The translations under genes were made by a program, and so were the position numbers. The notes under the pieces were generated by a model. The model did no database searches, was not told where the DNA came from, and saw only the letters and a program-made list of their open reading frames with translations. From Planctomycetota bacterium (GTDB lineage Bacteria; Planctomycetota; SZUA-567), in contig JAIRTL010000049.1 in NCBI GenBank assembly GCA_031254915.1, positions 1-43,640 of the forward strand: DNA of 43,640 bases, in the 5' to 3' direction. Shown one piece after another: positions 13,549-23,565 of the stretch. The number at the start of each line of letters is the position of its first letter. Position 1 is the stretch's first letter.

Positions 13549-14514
13549 ATGAAACGATTCGGCGTCTTCGGCGGAATCCTGCTTGCGCTCTTCGCCGCCT
13601 CCGGCATGGCCGGCGAATATGGACAGCATTACGTTTCCCTTTCCGCCGGCCTCGACGCCGGGGCCATGAAGGCGCCCGGCTTCGAGGCGGCCGTCAGGGT
13701 GTTTTCCCATTATTCGAGCCGATGGCGGGGCAGCGACGGCGGGAACGGGTATTACAAGCGCGAAGTGTTCTATGTCGAGCCGGAATTGACCTGGTCGTCG
13801 GGGAACGAGACGGTTTTCGGCGCCAGGTACGCGGCTTCGATGGCGCTCCCGAGCCTGTACCACGTCGAGGACATGCGCAAGCGCGACGATGTCCAAAGCC
13901 GCGAGCACATCACCCTGAAAACGGGCGATTTGCGCATCACGCCCCTGACGCTGGGATGGGACCGCGGCGACTGTGAAGTGCTTCTCGGGTATACGGTATT
14001 CGCGCCCACCGGCCAGCACGACTTCAAGACGCCCCGTCCCGGAAAGCCGGTGCGCCCGAGCGGCGGCAAAGGCTACTGGACGCACATGTTCAACCTCGGG
14101 GGCGCCTATTATCTCGACGCCGGACGAACCTGGACCGCGACCGTGATGGCGCACTACGAACTCCACGGCCGCCAGGACGGCACCAAAGTCCGCTTCGGCG
14201 ATACATTCCATATCGAATACGGCGTCGGCAAGGATTTCCGCAACGGCTTCAGGCTTGGGTTGATCGGCTACGCGAGCGTCCAGACGCGCGACAATTCGCC
14301 GGGCATGAAGCGTTCGGATCCGCGCTATGCGCATATCGCCTATCTGGAAAACGGCGCCGGCAACAGGGTGTTCGGGACCGGCCTCGAAATCGGCTACGAG
14401 TCCCGATTCCGGGGCCGCTTGTGGTTCGCGACCGCGCGGAGCGCGGTCGAATACGGCGCCAAAGGCGCCATGCGCGGCTGGCGCAACGCCCTCGACCTTG
14501 GCGTCAGGTTCTGA
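13549..14514 (+). CDS. Outer-membrane beta-barrel protein (MetA-pathway/SphA-like)
   Basis: A 321-residue exported protein. Residues 1-21 are a signal peptide (basic MKR, hydrophobic core, cleavage after ASGMA). The mature part is built of alternating polar/hydrophobic stretches with many aromatic residues and ends in ...LDLGVRF, a C-terminal phenylalanine as expected for insertion by the Bam machinery. Segments such as EPELTWSSGNETVFGARY, ITPLTLGWDRGDCEVLLGYTVFAPTGQHD and TWTATVMAHYELHGRQDG resemble the COG4313 family of putative outer-membrane channels near aromatic-degradation genes. No such pathway is nearby, so the substrate is open. It is preceded by repeat B1 and its promoter is not obvious. 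Confidence 0.82.
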   Translation: MKRFGVFGGILLALFAASGMAGEYGQHYVSLSAGLDAGAMKAPGFEAAVRVFSHYSSRWRGSDGGNGYYKREVFYVEPELTWSSGNETVFGARYAASMALPSLYHVEDMRKRDDVQSREHITLKTGDLRITPLTLGWDRGDCEVLLGYTVFAPTGQHDFKTPRPGKPVRPSGGKGYWTHMFNLGGAYYLDAGRTWTATVMAHYELHGRQDGTKVRFGDTFHIEYGVGKDFRNGFRLGLIGYASVQTRDNSPGMKRSDPRYAHIAYLENGAGNRVFGTGLEIGYESRFRGRLWFATARSAVEYGAKGAMRGWRNALDLGVRF

Positions 14515-14543
14515 TTTCCCCGAAAAGTCCACGCAATGAAAGG

Positions 14544-15470
14544 CTACGCCTTCCAGTCGCCCGCCCACAGTGAGAACAGGCCGCGATAGAGGTGCATGCG
14601 GTTTTCCGCCTGGTCGTAGACGATCGACTTGGCGGAATCCATGACTTCGTCGGTGATTTCGGACCCGCGATGCGCCGGCAGGCAGTGCATGACCCGGGCG
14701 CGCCCGGGCGCGCGCGACAGCAGCCGGGCGTTCACCTGATAGGGCATGAAGGTCTTTTCCCGCGCTTCGGCCTCCGATTCCATGCCCATGCTCGCCCAGA
14801 CGTCCGTATAGATGATGTCGGCGTCGCGGACCGCCTCGGCGGGGTCGCTTTCCTCGTCGAAGTCCGCGTCCGGGCGCTTCTTGACGACCTTCTCGACGAA
14901 CGGCGCGTCGATGCGGTGGGAATCCGGGCCGCACCAGACGAAGCGCGCCCCGCCGAGCGCGGCGACCGCGAGGAGCGAGCGCGCGACGTTGTTGCCGTCG
15001 CCGAGGAAGACGACGGTCTTGCCGGCGATGCCGCCGCAGTGCTCCCTGATCGTGAGGAAATCGGCGAGCGCCTGGGTCGGGTGCGCGAAGTCGGAAAGCG
15101 CGTTGACGACGTGCACGGACGCTTCGCGGGCGAATTCCTCGATCGCCGCCTGCGAATAGGTGCGCATCGAGACGACGCTCACGAACCGGCTCATCACCCT
15201 GGCCTGGTCCTTGATGCTTTCGCGCTTCCACAATTCGCCGGGCGCGGGGGCCTCGAGGTTGATCGCGGAGCCGCCGAGGCTGTGCATGGCGACTTCGAGG
15301 GAGACCCTGGTGCGCAGGGACGGTTTTTCAAAATACATGCCAAGCGTCTTTCCCGCGTAGGGCGTATCCGTCTCGCCGGCGCGCATGCGCTCCTTCATCC
15401 TCGCGCTTTCGTCGAGAATGCGGTTCATCTCCTCGGCCGAAAGATCGACGGCGGACAAAAGGTTTTTCAT
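14544..15470 (-). CDS. argF: Ornithine carbamoyltransferase
   Basis: A 308-residue transcarbamylase that makes citrulline from ornithine and carbamoyl phosphate. The carbamoyl-phosphate motif is PSLRTRVSLE (50-59), the SLRTR variant common to one clade of the family. SDFAHPTQALADFLTI (127-141) and HCLPAHRGSEIT (near 265) are the other signature blocks. The stretch SMGMESEAEAREKTFMPYQVN matches the OTC ornithine-side loop, so OTC is preferred to N-acetyl- or N-succinylornithine versions, though these cannot be fully excluded. GGGGGAG lies before the ATG at 15470; a longer frame starts at 15491 without a site. No other arginine-synthesis gene adjoins it. Confidence 0.92.
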   Translation of the reverse strand: MKNLLSAVDLSAEEMNRILDESARMKERMRAGETDTPYAGKTLGMYFEKPSLRTRVSLEVAMHSLGGSAINLEAPAPGELWKRESIKDQARVMSRFVSVVSMRTYSQAAIEEFAREASVHVVNALSDFAHPTQALADFLTIREHCGGIAGKTVVFLGDGNNVARSLLAVAALGGARFVWCGPDSHRIDAPFVEKVVKKRPDADFDEESDPAEAVRDADIIYTDVWASMGMESEAEAREKTFMPYQVNARLLSRAPGRARVMHCLPAHRGSEITDEVMDSAKSIVYDQAENRMHLYRGLFSLWAGDWKA

Positions 15471-15534
15471 CGCTCCCCCTTTCCAGAACAACGTCGCATG
15501 GACCGGCGTTCACGCCTGTTTCGCGAACCATACA

Positions 15535-15563
15535 GGTATACCCAACCGCGCCGCGCCCGACAA
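15535..15563 (-). promoter_or_regulatory. Possible promoter of argF
   Basis: Read leftward, TTGTCG (15558-15563) and TATACC (15535-15540) are 17 bp apart. The -10 box coincides with the outer end of the degenerate family E copy E1. Confidence 0.4.
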
Positions 15564-15651
15564 TCAAAAATTGGCGGCCTTTCGGGGCGCGGGCCGAAAA
15601 CGGGAAGTTCGAAGCGCGGGGAATCGCAACTCCGGACCGTGAACGGCATAC
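15536..15651 (-). repeat. Degenerate family E element, copy E1
   Basis: The right end (15617-15651) is a clear family E end: read from the outside it gives TATGCCGTTCACGGTCCGG. The left end (from TATACCC at 15537) is only loosely similar. Length about 115 bases. Confidence 0.45.
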
Positions 15652-16013
15652 GCCGCGGCTTTTCGGGTTCTGGACGAGTTTGCGCTCGTAAATCGACCGG
15701 TTTTCGCGTATAGTGGCGAGGATGGGGATGGCCGCGTTTTCTCCGGGATTCGCGCCCATACGGTATGGGATTGAAAAATGCTTCCGCTGGAACGCCGAAT
15801 TCCGCGGCGGGATGAAAGAGGCGGCGCCCGCCGGTCGGACGCGCCCCCTTGCCTGTTCCGGGAAATCCTTCCCGGATCGACCTCGAGTCGGCGGGCGGCG
15901 TCGGAATATACTTGTTTCCGTGCGAAGACGGTGCGCGGAGGCGTCGCCGCCTCCCGGTTTCGTCCGACGCGCGGAATGCGGTTTCCCGTTTCCCTTTTTT
16001 CCGGAGGTCGACT
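15652..16013. other. Upstream region of the sugar ABC operon
   Basis: About 360 bases without a gene. A TATAGT at 15709-15714 may be a -10 box but no good -35 lies 16-18 bases before it. A weak stretch near 15698-15775 resembles part of family B on the opposite strand. Confidence 0.35.
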
Positions 16014-16949
16014 ATGCGGATTCTGAAGACGGCGGCGGCGCTGGCGTTGATCGCGACGTTCGCGGCGGCGGGTGAAAAGCCCCGGGTGGCGGTGAGCCTG
16101 CCGGGGAGCGTGGAATTCTTCATGGTGCAGCGCAAAGGCATGGACCAGGCGGCGAAGGACTTCGGCGTCGACCTGACGTACGCCGACGCGGAATGGGATC
16201 CGGGCAAACAGCTCAACCAGGCCGAGGACTTCATCGCCCAGGGCGTGGACATGCTTTTGCTGTGTTCGTCGGACAACATCGCCCTGTTGCCCGTGGTCGA
16301 CAAGTGCCGCGAAGCCGGCATTCCCCTCATCACCTTCACCAACGTTCTCGGCGCCAATCCGGATGGGTCCCTCGACGGCGTCGTCTCCTTCATCGGCATC
16401 AACGACAACACGCTCGGGGTGATGATGGGCGAGATGGCCGAAAGGCTCCTCGGAGACCGCGAGAAAGCCTCGATCGCGCTTATCGAAGGCACGCCCGGCA
16501 CCTCGCCGCAACGCATGCGCACGGACGGATTCAATTCCGTCCTCGCCAGGCATCCCGGGTGGGAGATCGTCTACAGCCAGGCCATCACCGGCTGGACCAA
16601 GGAAGGCGCCCTCGCCGCCGTCGAGGCGTTCCTGCGCACCGGCAAGGACGTCGACCTCATTTCCTGCCAGTGGCATTCGGCCGCGTCCGCCGCCGCCGAA
16701 GCGCTCGCCGAGGCCGGCGTCGAAAAGAGGGTGTTCGTCACCGGCCTCGAATACAGCCGCGAAACGGTTCCCTACATCAGGCGCGGCATGATCGACATGA
16801 CGACGGACGCCTCCATTTCCGGCATCGGCCGTCAGGTCATCGAGGCGGCGTACAGGCATCTCAACGGCGAAAAGATTCCGCCGGTGATCGAGGTGTTCCC
16901 GATCATCGTCGACCAGTCGAACGTGGACGAAGTCGAACCGGAGCTGTAA
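16014..16949 (+). CDS. Periplasmic sugar-binding protein of an ABC transporter (RbsB-like)
   Basis: A 311-residue class I periplasmic binding protein. Residues 1-20 form a signal peptide without a lipobox. The mature start EKPRVAVSLPGSVEFFMVQRKGMDQAAKDFGVDLTY is the usual first strand-helix pair, followed by NQAEDFIAQGVDMLLLCSSD, GIPLITFTNV and ALIEGTPGTSPQRMRTDGF, all typical of ribose/galactose-type binding proteins. GGAGGTCG lies five bases before the ATG. It heads a four-gene operon: the next gene starts five bases after its stop. The ligand is probably a sugar or sugar derivative, inferred from the family only. Confidence 0.93.
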   Translation: MRILKTAAALALIATFAAAGEKPRVAVSLPGSVEFFMVQRKGMDQAAKDFGVDLTYADAEWDPGKQLNQAEDFIAQGVDMLLLCSSDNIALLPVVDKCREAGIPLITFTNVLGANPDGSLDGVVSFIGINDNTLGVMMGEMAERLLGDREKASIALIEGTPGTSPQRMRTDGFNSVLARHPGWEIVYSQAITGWTKEGALAAVEAFLRTGKDVDLISCQWHSAASAAAEALAEAGVEKRVFVTGLEYSRETVPYIRRGMIDMTTDASISGIGRQVIEAAYRHLNGEKIPPVIEVFPIIVDQSNVDEVEPEL

Positions 16950-16954
16950 GGGCG

Positions 16955-18169
16955 ATGACCCCATCCACCCATCCCCGCGTCGTCGGCCAGCTCGCGCTTG
17001 GCGCGGCGGAGCGGAGGCGGTTCACCGTCCACGGCATACTTGACCGCCTGGGCCGGGCGAGGGAACTCGCCCGGCTGGACGCCCTGCTTTTCTGGCCGTC
17101 GGGCGACGCGGCCGTGGACGGGACGGTGCGCGGATTCTGCCGCGAAAACGGCGTCGAAACGTATTTATGGCTGCCGGTGTTCGCCGACTCCGGCTTCGAC
17201 CCCGATCCGGAGGACCTGGTCGAGGACGCCTGGGGCGGGCGCGGCGCCGACGCGGCCGGAGCCTGGCCGGGGTTGGGCCGGGGCGGGGAGGCGTTTCTTT
17301 TCGCCTGTCCGTCGGCCCGGCGCCATCTGGACGCGGTACGCGCCCGGATGAACGGGGAATTGCCGCTCTACGACGGGGCGTTTCTCGATCGCATCCGTTA
17401 TCCGTCGCCCGCCAACGGCTTTGGGGAACTGTTCACCTGTTTTTGCCCGCGCTGTCGGGAGCGCGAGCCGGAGATGACCGTTTGGCGCGAAAACGCCCGC
17501 GACCTTCGCGGCCGGCTGGGATCGGCCTCCGACGCCGACATGGAACGCTGGGCTTCGCTGCACGCGCTGTTCGCCGATTTCGATCTGGAGGATTTTCTCC
17601 GCTTCCGGGTCGCCGCCCTTTTCGAGGCGGTGCGCGGCGTCGCCGGACAGGCGCGGGAGATGGGGAAGCGGGTTGCGCTCGACCTGTTCACGCCGCGCCT
17701 GGCCGCCCTCGTCGGGCAGGATTATTCGCTTCTCTGTTCCTTCGCCGACTGGGTGAAGCCGATGTCGTACTGTTTCGCCCGCGGACCGGCCGGAATTCCG
17801 CTCGAACTCGCCTGCCTGGCGCGCGGCCTCGTCGCCAGCGGCAACTTTTCGCCGCGCGTCGTCATGGAATACCTCCGGCGCGCCTTCGCCATCCCGGAAC
17901 TCCCGGACGACCCCGGCCAGCTCGAACGGGGATCGCTGCCGCCGGCGCTCGCCGGCGACGAACGCCGGCGGGCCGAACGCATGACGACGGTCCCGGTTCT
18001 GCCCGGGTTCGAATGCGTGCGCCATCCCGATTTCGATTTCGACATGCGCGCCGAGGACGTGCGCGGCTACGTCGACGCCCTCGGGGGGGCGCCCGGGATG
18101 GCGATGGCCTGGAACCTTCTGTACACTCCCGACGAATTCCTCGAGATCGTCGCCGGAGGACGGCCATGA
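16955..18169 (+). CDS. TIM-barrel-like protein encoded inside a sugar ABC operon (putative glycoside hydrolase-like)
   Basis: A 404-residue protein without a signal peptide. I cannot place it in a named family with confidence. It has features of glycoside-hydrolase-like TIM barrels: YDGAFLDRIRYPSP followed by FTCFCPRCREREPE, a LFADFDLEDFLRFRVAALFEAV helix, then ALDLFTPRLAALVGQDYSLLCSFADWVKPMSY and a C-terminal GMAMAWNLLYTP. The Asp in FLDRIRYPS and the WVKPMSY strand resemble the barrel edges in family-10-like and YddW-like hydrolases. The CFCPRC pair may bind a metal. Its ATG follows the binding-protein stop by five bases and its stop overlaps the ATPase start (ATGA, 18166-18169), so it is made together with the transporter and is probably cytosolic, acting on the imported compound. 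Confidence 0.65.
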   Translation: MTPSTHPRVVGQLALGAAERRRFTVHGILDRLGRARELARLDALLFWPSGDAAVDGTVRGFCRENGVETYLWLPVFADSGFDPDPEDLVEDAWGGRGADAAGAWPGLGRGGEAFLFACPSARRHLDAVRARMNGELPLYDGAFLDRIRYPSPANGFGELFTCFCPRCREREPEMTVWRENARDLRGRLGSASDADMERWASLHALFADFDLEDFLRFRVAALFEAVRGVAGQAREMGKRVALDLFTPRLAALVGQDYSLLCSFADWVKPMSYCFARGPAGIPLELACLARGLVASGNFSPRVVMEYLRRAFAIPELPDDPGQLERGSLPPALAGDERRRAERMTTVPVLPGFECVRHPDFDFDMRAEDVRGYVDALGGAPGMAMAWNLLYTPDEFLEIVAGGRP

Positions 18170-19689
18170 CCGACGCCCTTCTGCGGATCACCGGGCTGAA
18201 CAAATCGTTCTGGAACGTCCCCGTCCTTCTCGACGTCGACTTCGAGGTCCGCCGGGGAGAGGTGCACGCGCTCGTCGGCGAGAACGGCGCCGGCAAGTCG
18301 ACGCTCATCAAGATCATCTGCTGCGCGTATCAGCGCGATTCCGGCCGCATCGTTTTCGACGGCCGCGAATTCGCCGCCGCCGATCCGGGCGGGGCGCTCG
18401 AACGGGGGATCGCCGTCATCCACCAGGAGACGAGCCTGATCCCGACCCTGACGGTGATCGAAAACGTCTTTCTCGGCATCGAACCCGTCTACGGCCTTTT
18501 CGGCGTATGCAGGCGGGACGTCATGCGGGAACGCTTCTTCGCGCTCTGCCGGCGGGTCGGCTTCGCCCTGCCTCCGGATCGCAAGGTGCGCTCGCTCGGG
18601 CCGGCCGAGCGCAAGCTCGCCGAAATCGTCAAGGCGCTCGCGCACGACGCCCGCCTGATCATCATGGACGAACCCACCGACAGCCTCGGCGGCGGCGAAA
18701 TCGAGGCCTTCTTCCGGGTGGTGAACGACCTCAAGGCAAGAGGCGTCACCGTCATCTACATCACCCATTACCTGGGCGAACTGTTCCGCATTTCCGACCG
18801 GGTCACCGTCCTCAAGGACGGCGTCCGCGTCGCGACCGAAAACATCGGCGACGTGACGGCGGAGCGCATCGTGAAGTTGATGCTTGGCTCGACCGGGCGC
18901 GGCGCGGCCGGCGGCGGGACCGAAGGTTCCGGAACGCCGGGGAAGGGCGGCGGCCCCCCCGGCGGCGGGGGGGAGTTGCTGCGGGCGGAGGGGTTGCGGC
19001 GCGGCGACGCGGTGCTCGGCGTCGACCTGACGTTGAGGCGCGGCGAAATCACCGGGCTCGTCGGGGTGATCGGTTCGGGAAAAACGGAACTGGCGCGTCT
19101 GCTGTTCGGCGCCGACCGGATGGAGGCCGGCGCGGTGACGGTGCGCGGCGGCCGGACGGCGAGGCTCGATCCGGTGCGCGCCAAGCGGGCGGGCATCGGC
19201 TTCCTGCCCGAGGACAGGAAAACGCAGGGCCTCATCCACGGGCAGGCGGTCGGGCGGAACCTGACGCTGGCGGCGCTCGACAAGGTGTCGTGGGGCGAGA
19301 TATTGTCCCCCGCCGCCGAGTCGGCCGCCTGCCGGGAACTCGTCGATTCCCTGTCCATCAAGATCGCCGGGCTCGGGCAGCGGGTCAGGCATCTGAGCGG
19401 CGGCAACCAGCAGAAGGTGGTGTTGGGGAAATGGCTGTTCGCCGGCCCGGAAATCCTCATCCTCGACGAACCGACGCGCGGCATCGACGTCGGCAGCAAG
19501 CGCGCCATCTACAAGTTGGTGGCCGAAATCGCCCGCCAGGGCAAGGCGGTGCTGTTCATATCGTCCGAAGTGCCCGAGATTCTCGAGGTCGCCGACCGGA
19601 TCCTGGTGATGCGCAAGGGGGCGATCGCCGGCGAGCTGCCGCGCGGGGCGCGGCAGGAAGAGGTCCTCGGCATGATGCTGGAGGCGTAG
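18166..19689 (+). CDS. Sugar ABC transporter ATPase with two nucleotide-binding domains (RbsA/MglA-like)
   Basis: A 507-residue double ATPase. The first domain has Walker A GENGAGKST (36-44), Q-loop VIHQETSLIP, a weakened signature LGPAERKLAEI and Walker B LIIMDEPTDSL. The second has GVIGSGKTELA in place of a full Walker A, signature LSGGNQQKVVLGKWL, and Walker B ILILDEPTRGIDVGSK. Asymmetric second Walker A sequences are normal in this subfamily. The two domains are joined by an unusual Gly-rich linker (about 242-265). A short leading overlap with the upstream gene and a permease start three bases after its stop tie it to the operon. Confidence 0.95.
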   Translation: MTDALLRITGLNKSFWNVPVLLDVDFEVRRGEVHALVGENGAGKSTLIKIICCAYQRDSGRIVFDGREFAAADPGGALERGIAVIHQETSLIPTLTVIENVFLGIEPVYGLFGVCRRDVMRERFFALCRRVGFALPPDRKVRSLGPAERKLAEIVKALAHDARLIIMDEPTDSLGGGEIEAFFRVVNDLKARGVTVIYITHYLGELFRISDRVTVLKDGVRVATENIGDVTAERIVKLMLGSTGRGAAGGGTEGSGTPGKGGGPPGGGGELLRAEGLRRGDAVLGVDLTLRRGEITGLVGVIGSGKTELARLLFGADRMEAGAVTVRGGRTARLDPVRAKRAGIGFLPEDRKTQGLIHGQAVGRNLTLAALDKVSWGEILSPAAESAACRELVDSLSIKIAGLGQRVRHLSGGNQQKVVLGKWLFAGPEILILDEPTRGIDVGSKRAIYKLVAEIARQGKAVLFISSEVPEILEVADRILVMRKGAIAGELPRGARQEEVLGMMLEA

Positions 19690-19692
19690 CGT

Positions 19693-20649
19693 ATGAGTGC
19701 GAACGGCGGTACGGTCGGCGCCGGGGCCTTTTTCCGGCGCTATGCGATCCTGATCATTTTTTGCGCGCTGGCGGTCGTGATTTCCCTGGTCACGCCGAAA
19801 TTCCTGTCGGCCCAGAACGTCATGAACATTCTGCGCCAGAGCTCGATCATCGGCCTGATGGCGATCGGGACCACCTTCGTCATCATCGGGGGCGGCTTCG
19901 ACATCTCGGTCGGATCCACGCTCGCGCTCACCGCCGCCGCCGTCATCGGCATGCAGGCCCATATGCCGTGGCCCTGGGCCGTTCTGGCCGCGCTCGCGGT
20001 CGGTCTCCTCATCGGCCTCGTGAACGGCGTCCTCGCCGCCATCGTCGGCATCGTTCCCATCATCGCCACCCTCGGCACGATGACGATCGTGCGCGGCCTC
20101 ACCTATATTTACACCGGCGGCTACCCCATCGTCGGCGAATCGGAGCCGTTCCGCGAGATCGGTTCGGGCCGGGCGTGGATCATCCCGTATCCGGTGATTT
20201 TCCTCGTCGTCATGGTGCTGTTCTGGCAGTTCGTCCTCTCGCGCACCCGCACCGGCCGCTATGTCTGCTCGGTCGGCGGCAACAAGGAGGCGACCCGCCT
20301 TTCCGGCGTGCCCGTCGACTTCTACCACATCCTCACCTTCGTCATCGGCGGGTTGACGGCGGCGATGGCGGGGGTGGTGTACGCGTCGCGCCTCAATTCC
20401 GCGACGCCCCTCGCGGGCAACGGCTACGAAATGGACGCGATCGCCTCCACCGTGATCGGCGGCACCAGCGTTTCGGGCGGCGAAGGCAGCATTTTCGGCA
20501 CCCTGGTCGGCGTGCTCATGCTCAACATCGTCAGCAACATGTTCAACCTCTGGGGCGTTCCCGTCCACGTCCAGCATCTCGTCAAGGGCGTCATCATCCT
20601 TCTCGCCGTCGGCATCGATTCGTATGGCCGCAAGGCGGAACGCCGGTAA
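19693..20649 (+). CDS. Sugar ABC transporter permease (RbsC-like)
   Basis: A 318-residue inner-membrane permease of the ribose/galactose/xylose type with about eight to ten hydrophobic segments. Characteristic blocks are GLMAIGTTFVIIGGGFDISVGS (near 54-75), VNGVLAAIVGIVPIIATLGTMTIVRGL and the coupling loop NKEATRLSGVPVDFYHI, then NGYEMDAIASTVIGGTSVSGGEGS. The ribosome binding site GGAGGCG lies within the end of the ATPase gene. The product pairs with the ATPase and binding protein upstream to form a complete importer. A bidirectional terminator at 20828-20862 closes the operon. Confidence 0.95.
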   Translation: MSANGGTVGAGAFFRRYAILIIFCALAVVISLVTPKFLSAQNVMNILRQSSIIGLMAIGTTFVIIGGGFDISVGSTLALTAAAVIGMQAHMPWPWAVLAALAVGLLIGLVNGVLAAIVGIVPIIATLGTMTIVRGLTYIYTGGYPIVGESEPFREIGSGRAWIIPYPVIFLVVMVLFWQFVLSRTRTGRYVCSVGGNKEATRLSGVPVDFYHILTFVIGGLTAAMAGVVYASRLNSATPLAGNGYEMDAIASTVIGGTSVSGGEGSIFGTLVGVLMLNIVSNMFNLWGVPVHVQHLVKGVIILLAVGIDSYGRKAERR

Positions 20650-20787
20650 AACGGTCCGGGAAACGCGGTTCCGGGGCGCGGCGCCGAACGGCGCGCGCTT
20701 TCGATCGACAGGCGTCCAGTCGTGCGCCGCATCCGGCCCGCGCGGGAGCGAAGCGGTTTACGGATTTCCCGCCTCCATTCCCCCCTT

Positions 20788-20825
20788 TGTCGGGGGAATC
20801 ACGGCTCCGGGCCGCGAACGGCATG
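20788..20825 (+). repeat. Family E half element, copy E2
   Basis: Only one end is clear: GGGGGAATCACGGCTCCGG followed by GCCGCGAACGGCATG, nearly identical to the corresponding end of E3 (25351 on, opposite strand). The other half is not visible in 20650-20787. Confidence 0.55.
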
Positions 20826-20827
20826 AA

Positions 20828-20862
20828 AACGGGGGCCCCGCGAAAGGGGCCCCCGTTCCTTT
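20828..20862. terminator. Bidirectional terminator between the sugar ABC operon and gdhA
   Basis: A perfect 12-bp stem (20828-20839 with 20846-20857) closes the loop GCGAAA. T6 follows on the right, and TTTT follows on the other strand, so both convergent transcripts can stop here. Confidence 0.85.
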
Positions 20863-20891
20863 TTTGCGGTCGGCCGATTCACGCCGCGGGG

Positions 20892-22450
<1,559 letters not shown>

Positions 22451-22601
22451 CCCCGCACCCGTGATAAATAAATAAAAAAATCCGGCGTCCGATACAGAAA
22501 AAGGGCGTCAACGCAAAAGAAGCCTTTTCGTTTCCGCCGTTTTTTCGTAGACTGGCAGCCATAGCGTTTTCGACGATTTTTCACCGACGGGAGACAGAAA
22601 A

Positions 22602-23453
22602 ATGCTTTGCACCCTGAATGAAATACTGCCGCATGCCAAAAAACACGGATATGCCGTTCCCGCCTTCGATTACATCGAGGACGTCTTCGTCCGCCCGATC
22701 CTCGAGGCGAGCGGGGAATTGCGCGCTCCCGTCATTCTTGCGGGATTGCCGGCGAATATCGGCGGCCGCGGGCTCGATTATATCGCCGGCATCGTCAAGG
22801 CGGTCGCGCCCGCGTATGCGATTCCGGTCGTTCTGCACCTCGACCACGCCGGCGAAATCGAGGTCATCAAGCGGGCCATCGCCGCCGGCTTCACCTCGGT
22901 CATGTTCGACGGTTCCGGCTATCCCCTCGGGGAGAATATCGCCAAAACCCGCGAGGTGGTCAAGTACGCGCATGCGCGCGGCGTCACTGTCGAGGCCGAA
23001 CTCGGCTTCGTCGCCGGCACCGACCTGGGCGGCGACGCCGGCGACGTCAGGCTCACCGAACCCGGCGAAGTCGAACGCTTTGTCGCCGAGACGGAAGTCG
23101 ACGCCCTCGCCGTGTCCATCGGCACCATCCACGGCGTCTACAGGGCGGCCCCGAGGCTCGATCTCGCCCGCCTCGCCGAAATCGTCGCCGTGACCGATGT
23201 GCCGCTCGTGCTGCACGGCGGATCGGGAACGCCGGAGGACCAGCTCAAGGACGCGATACGCGGCGGCATCGCCAAGCTGAATATTTACACCGACATGCGG
23301 ATCGCCATGAACGCGGGCGTCGCCGAGGCGGCGGCGATCGTCGGGGCGCGCCGGGACGAGCTCCCCGACCGGGTTCTCGAACCCCTTTACCGGGGCGTCT
23401 TTGAACAGACCAAGCGGAACATCGACCTGACGATGTGCGCGGGCGCGTACTGA
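22602..23453 (+). CDS. Class II fructose-bisphosphate aldolase family protein (FbaA/GatY/KbaY-like)
   Basis: A 283-residue zinc aldolase. The zinc site is visible in HLDHAGE (Asp81, His82), GTIHG (His177) and LHGGSGT (His205), with VEAELG (131-135) supplying the conserved Glu. Members cleave fructose-, tagatose- or related 1,6-bisphosphates to dihydroxyacetone phosphate and an aldehyde. The length and the compact sequence fit the GatY/KbaY/FbaA-short group, so the exact sugar is open. GGGAGA lies before the ATG. It is divergent from gdhA and its downstream neighbours are unrelated secreted proteins. A weak TAGACT at 22547-22552 could be a -10 box. Confidence 0.92.
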   Translation: MLCTLNEILPHAKKHGYAVPAFDYIEDVFVRPILEASGELRAPVILAGLPANIGGRGLDYIAGIVKAVAPAYAIPVVLHLDHAGEIEVIKRAIAAGFTSVMFDGSGYPLGENIAKTREVVKYAHARGVTVEAELGFVAGTDLGGDAGDVRLTEPGEVERFVAETEVDALAVSIGTIHGVYRAAPRLDLARLAEIVAVTDVPLVLHGGSGTPEDQLKDAIRGGIAKLNIYTDMRIAMNAGVAEAAAIVGARRDELPDRVLEPLYRGVFEQTKRNIDLTMCAGAY

Positions 23454-23565
23454 ACGACGCCCGGCGGACGGATTTTCCCCATATTTCCGCGCAACATTTC
23501 CGGATCCGGCGACACTACACTTGCATGGGAGCATTGAACGCGTCTTTACGCAAGAGGTGACGATA

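Noticed and set aside
18000-18020. A GGTTCGAAT run resembling a tRNA T-loop
   Set aside because: It lies inside the TIM-barrel-like coding sequence and no acceptor or anticodon stem can be formed around it.
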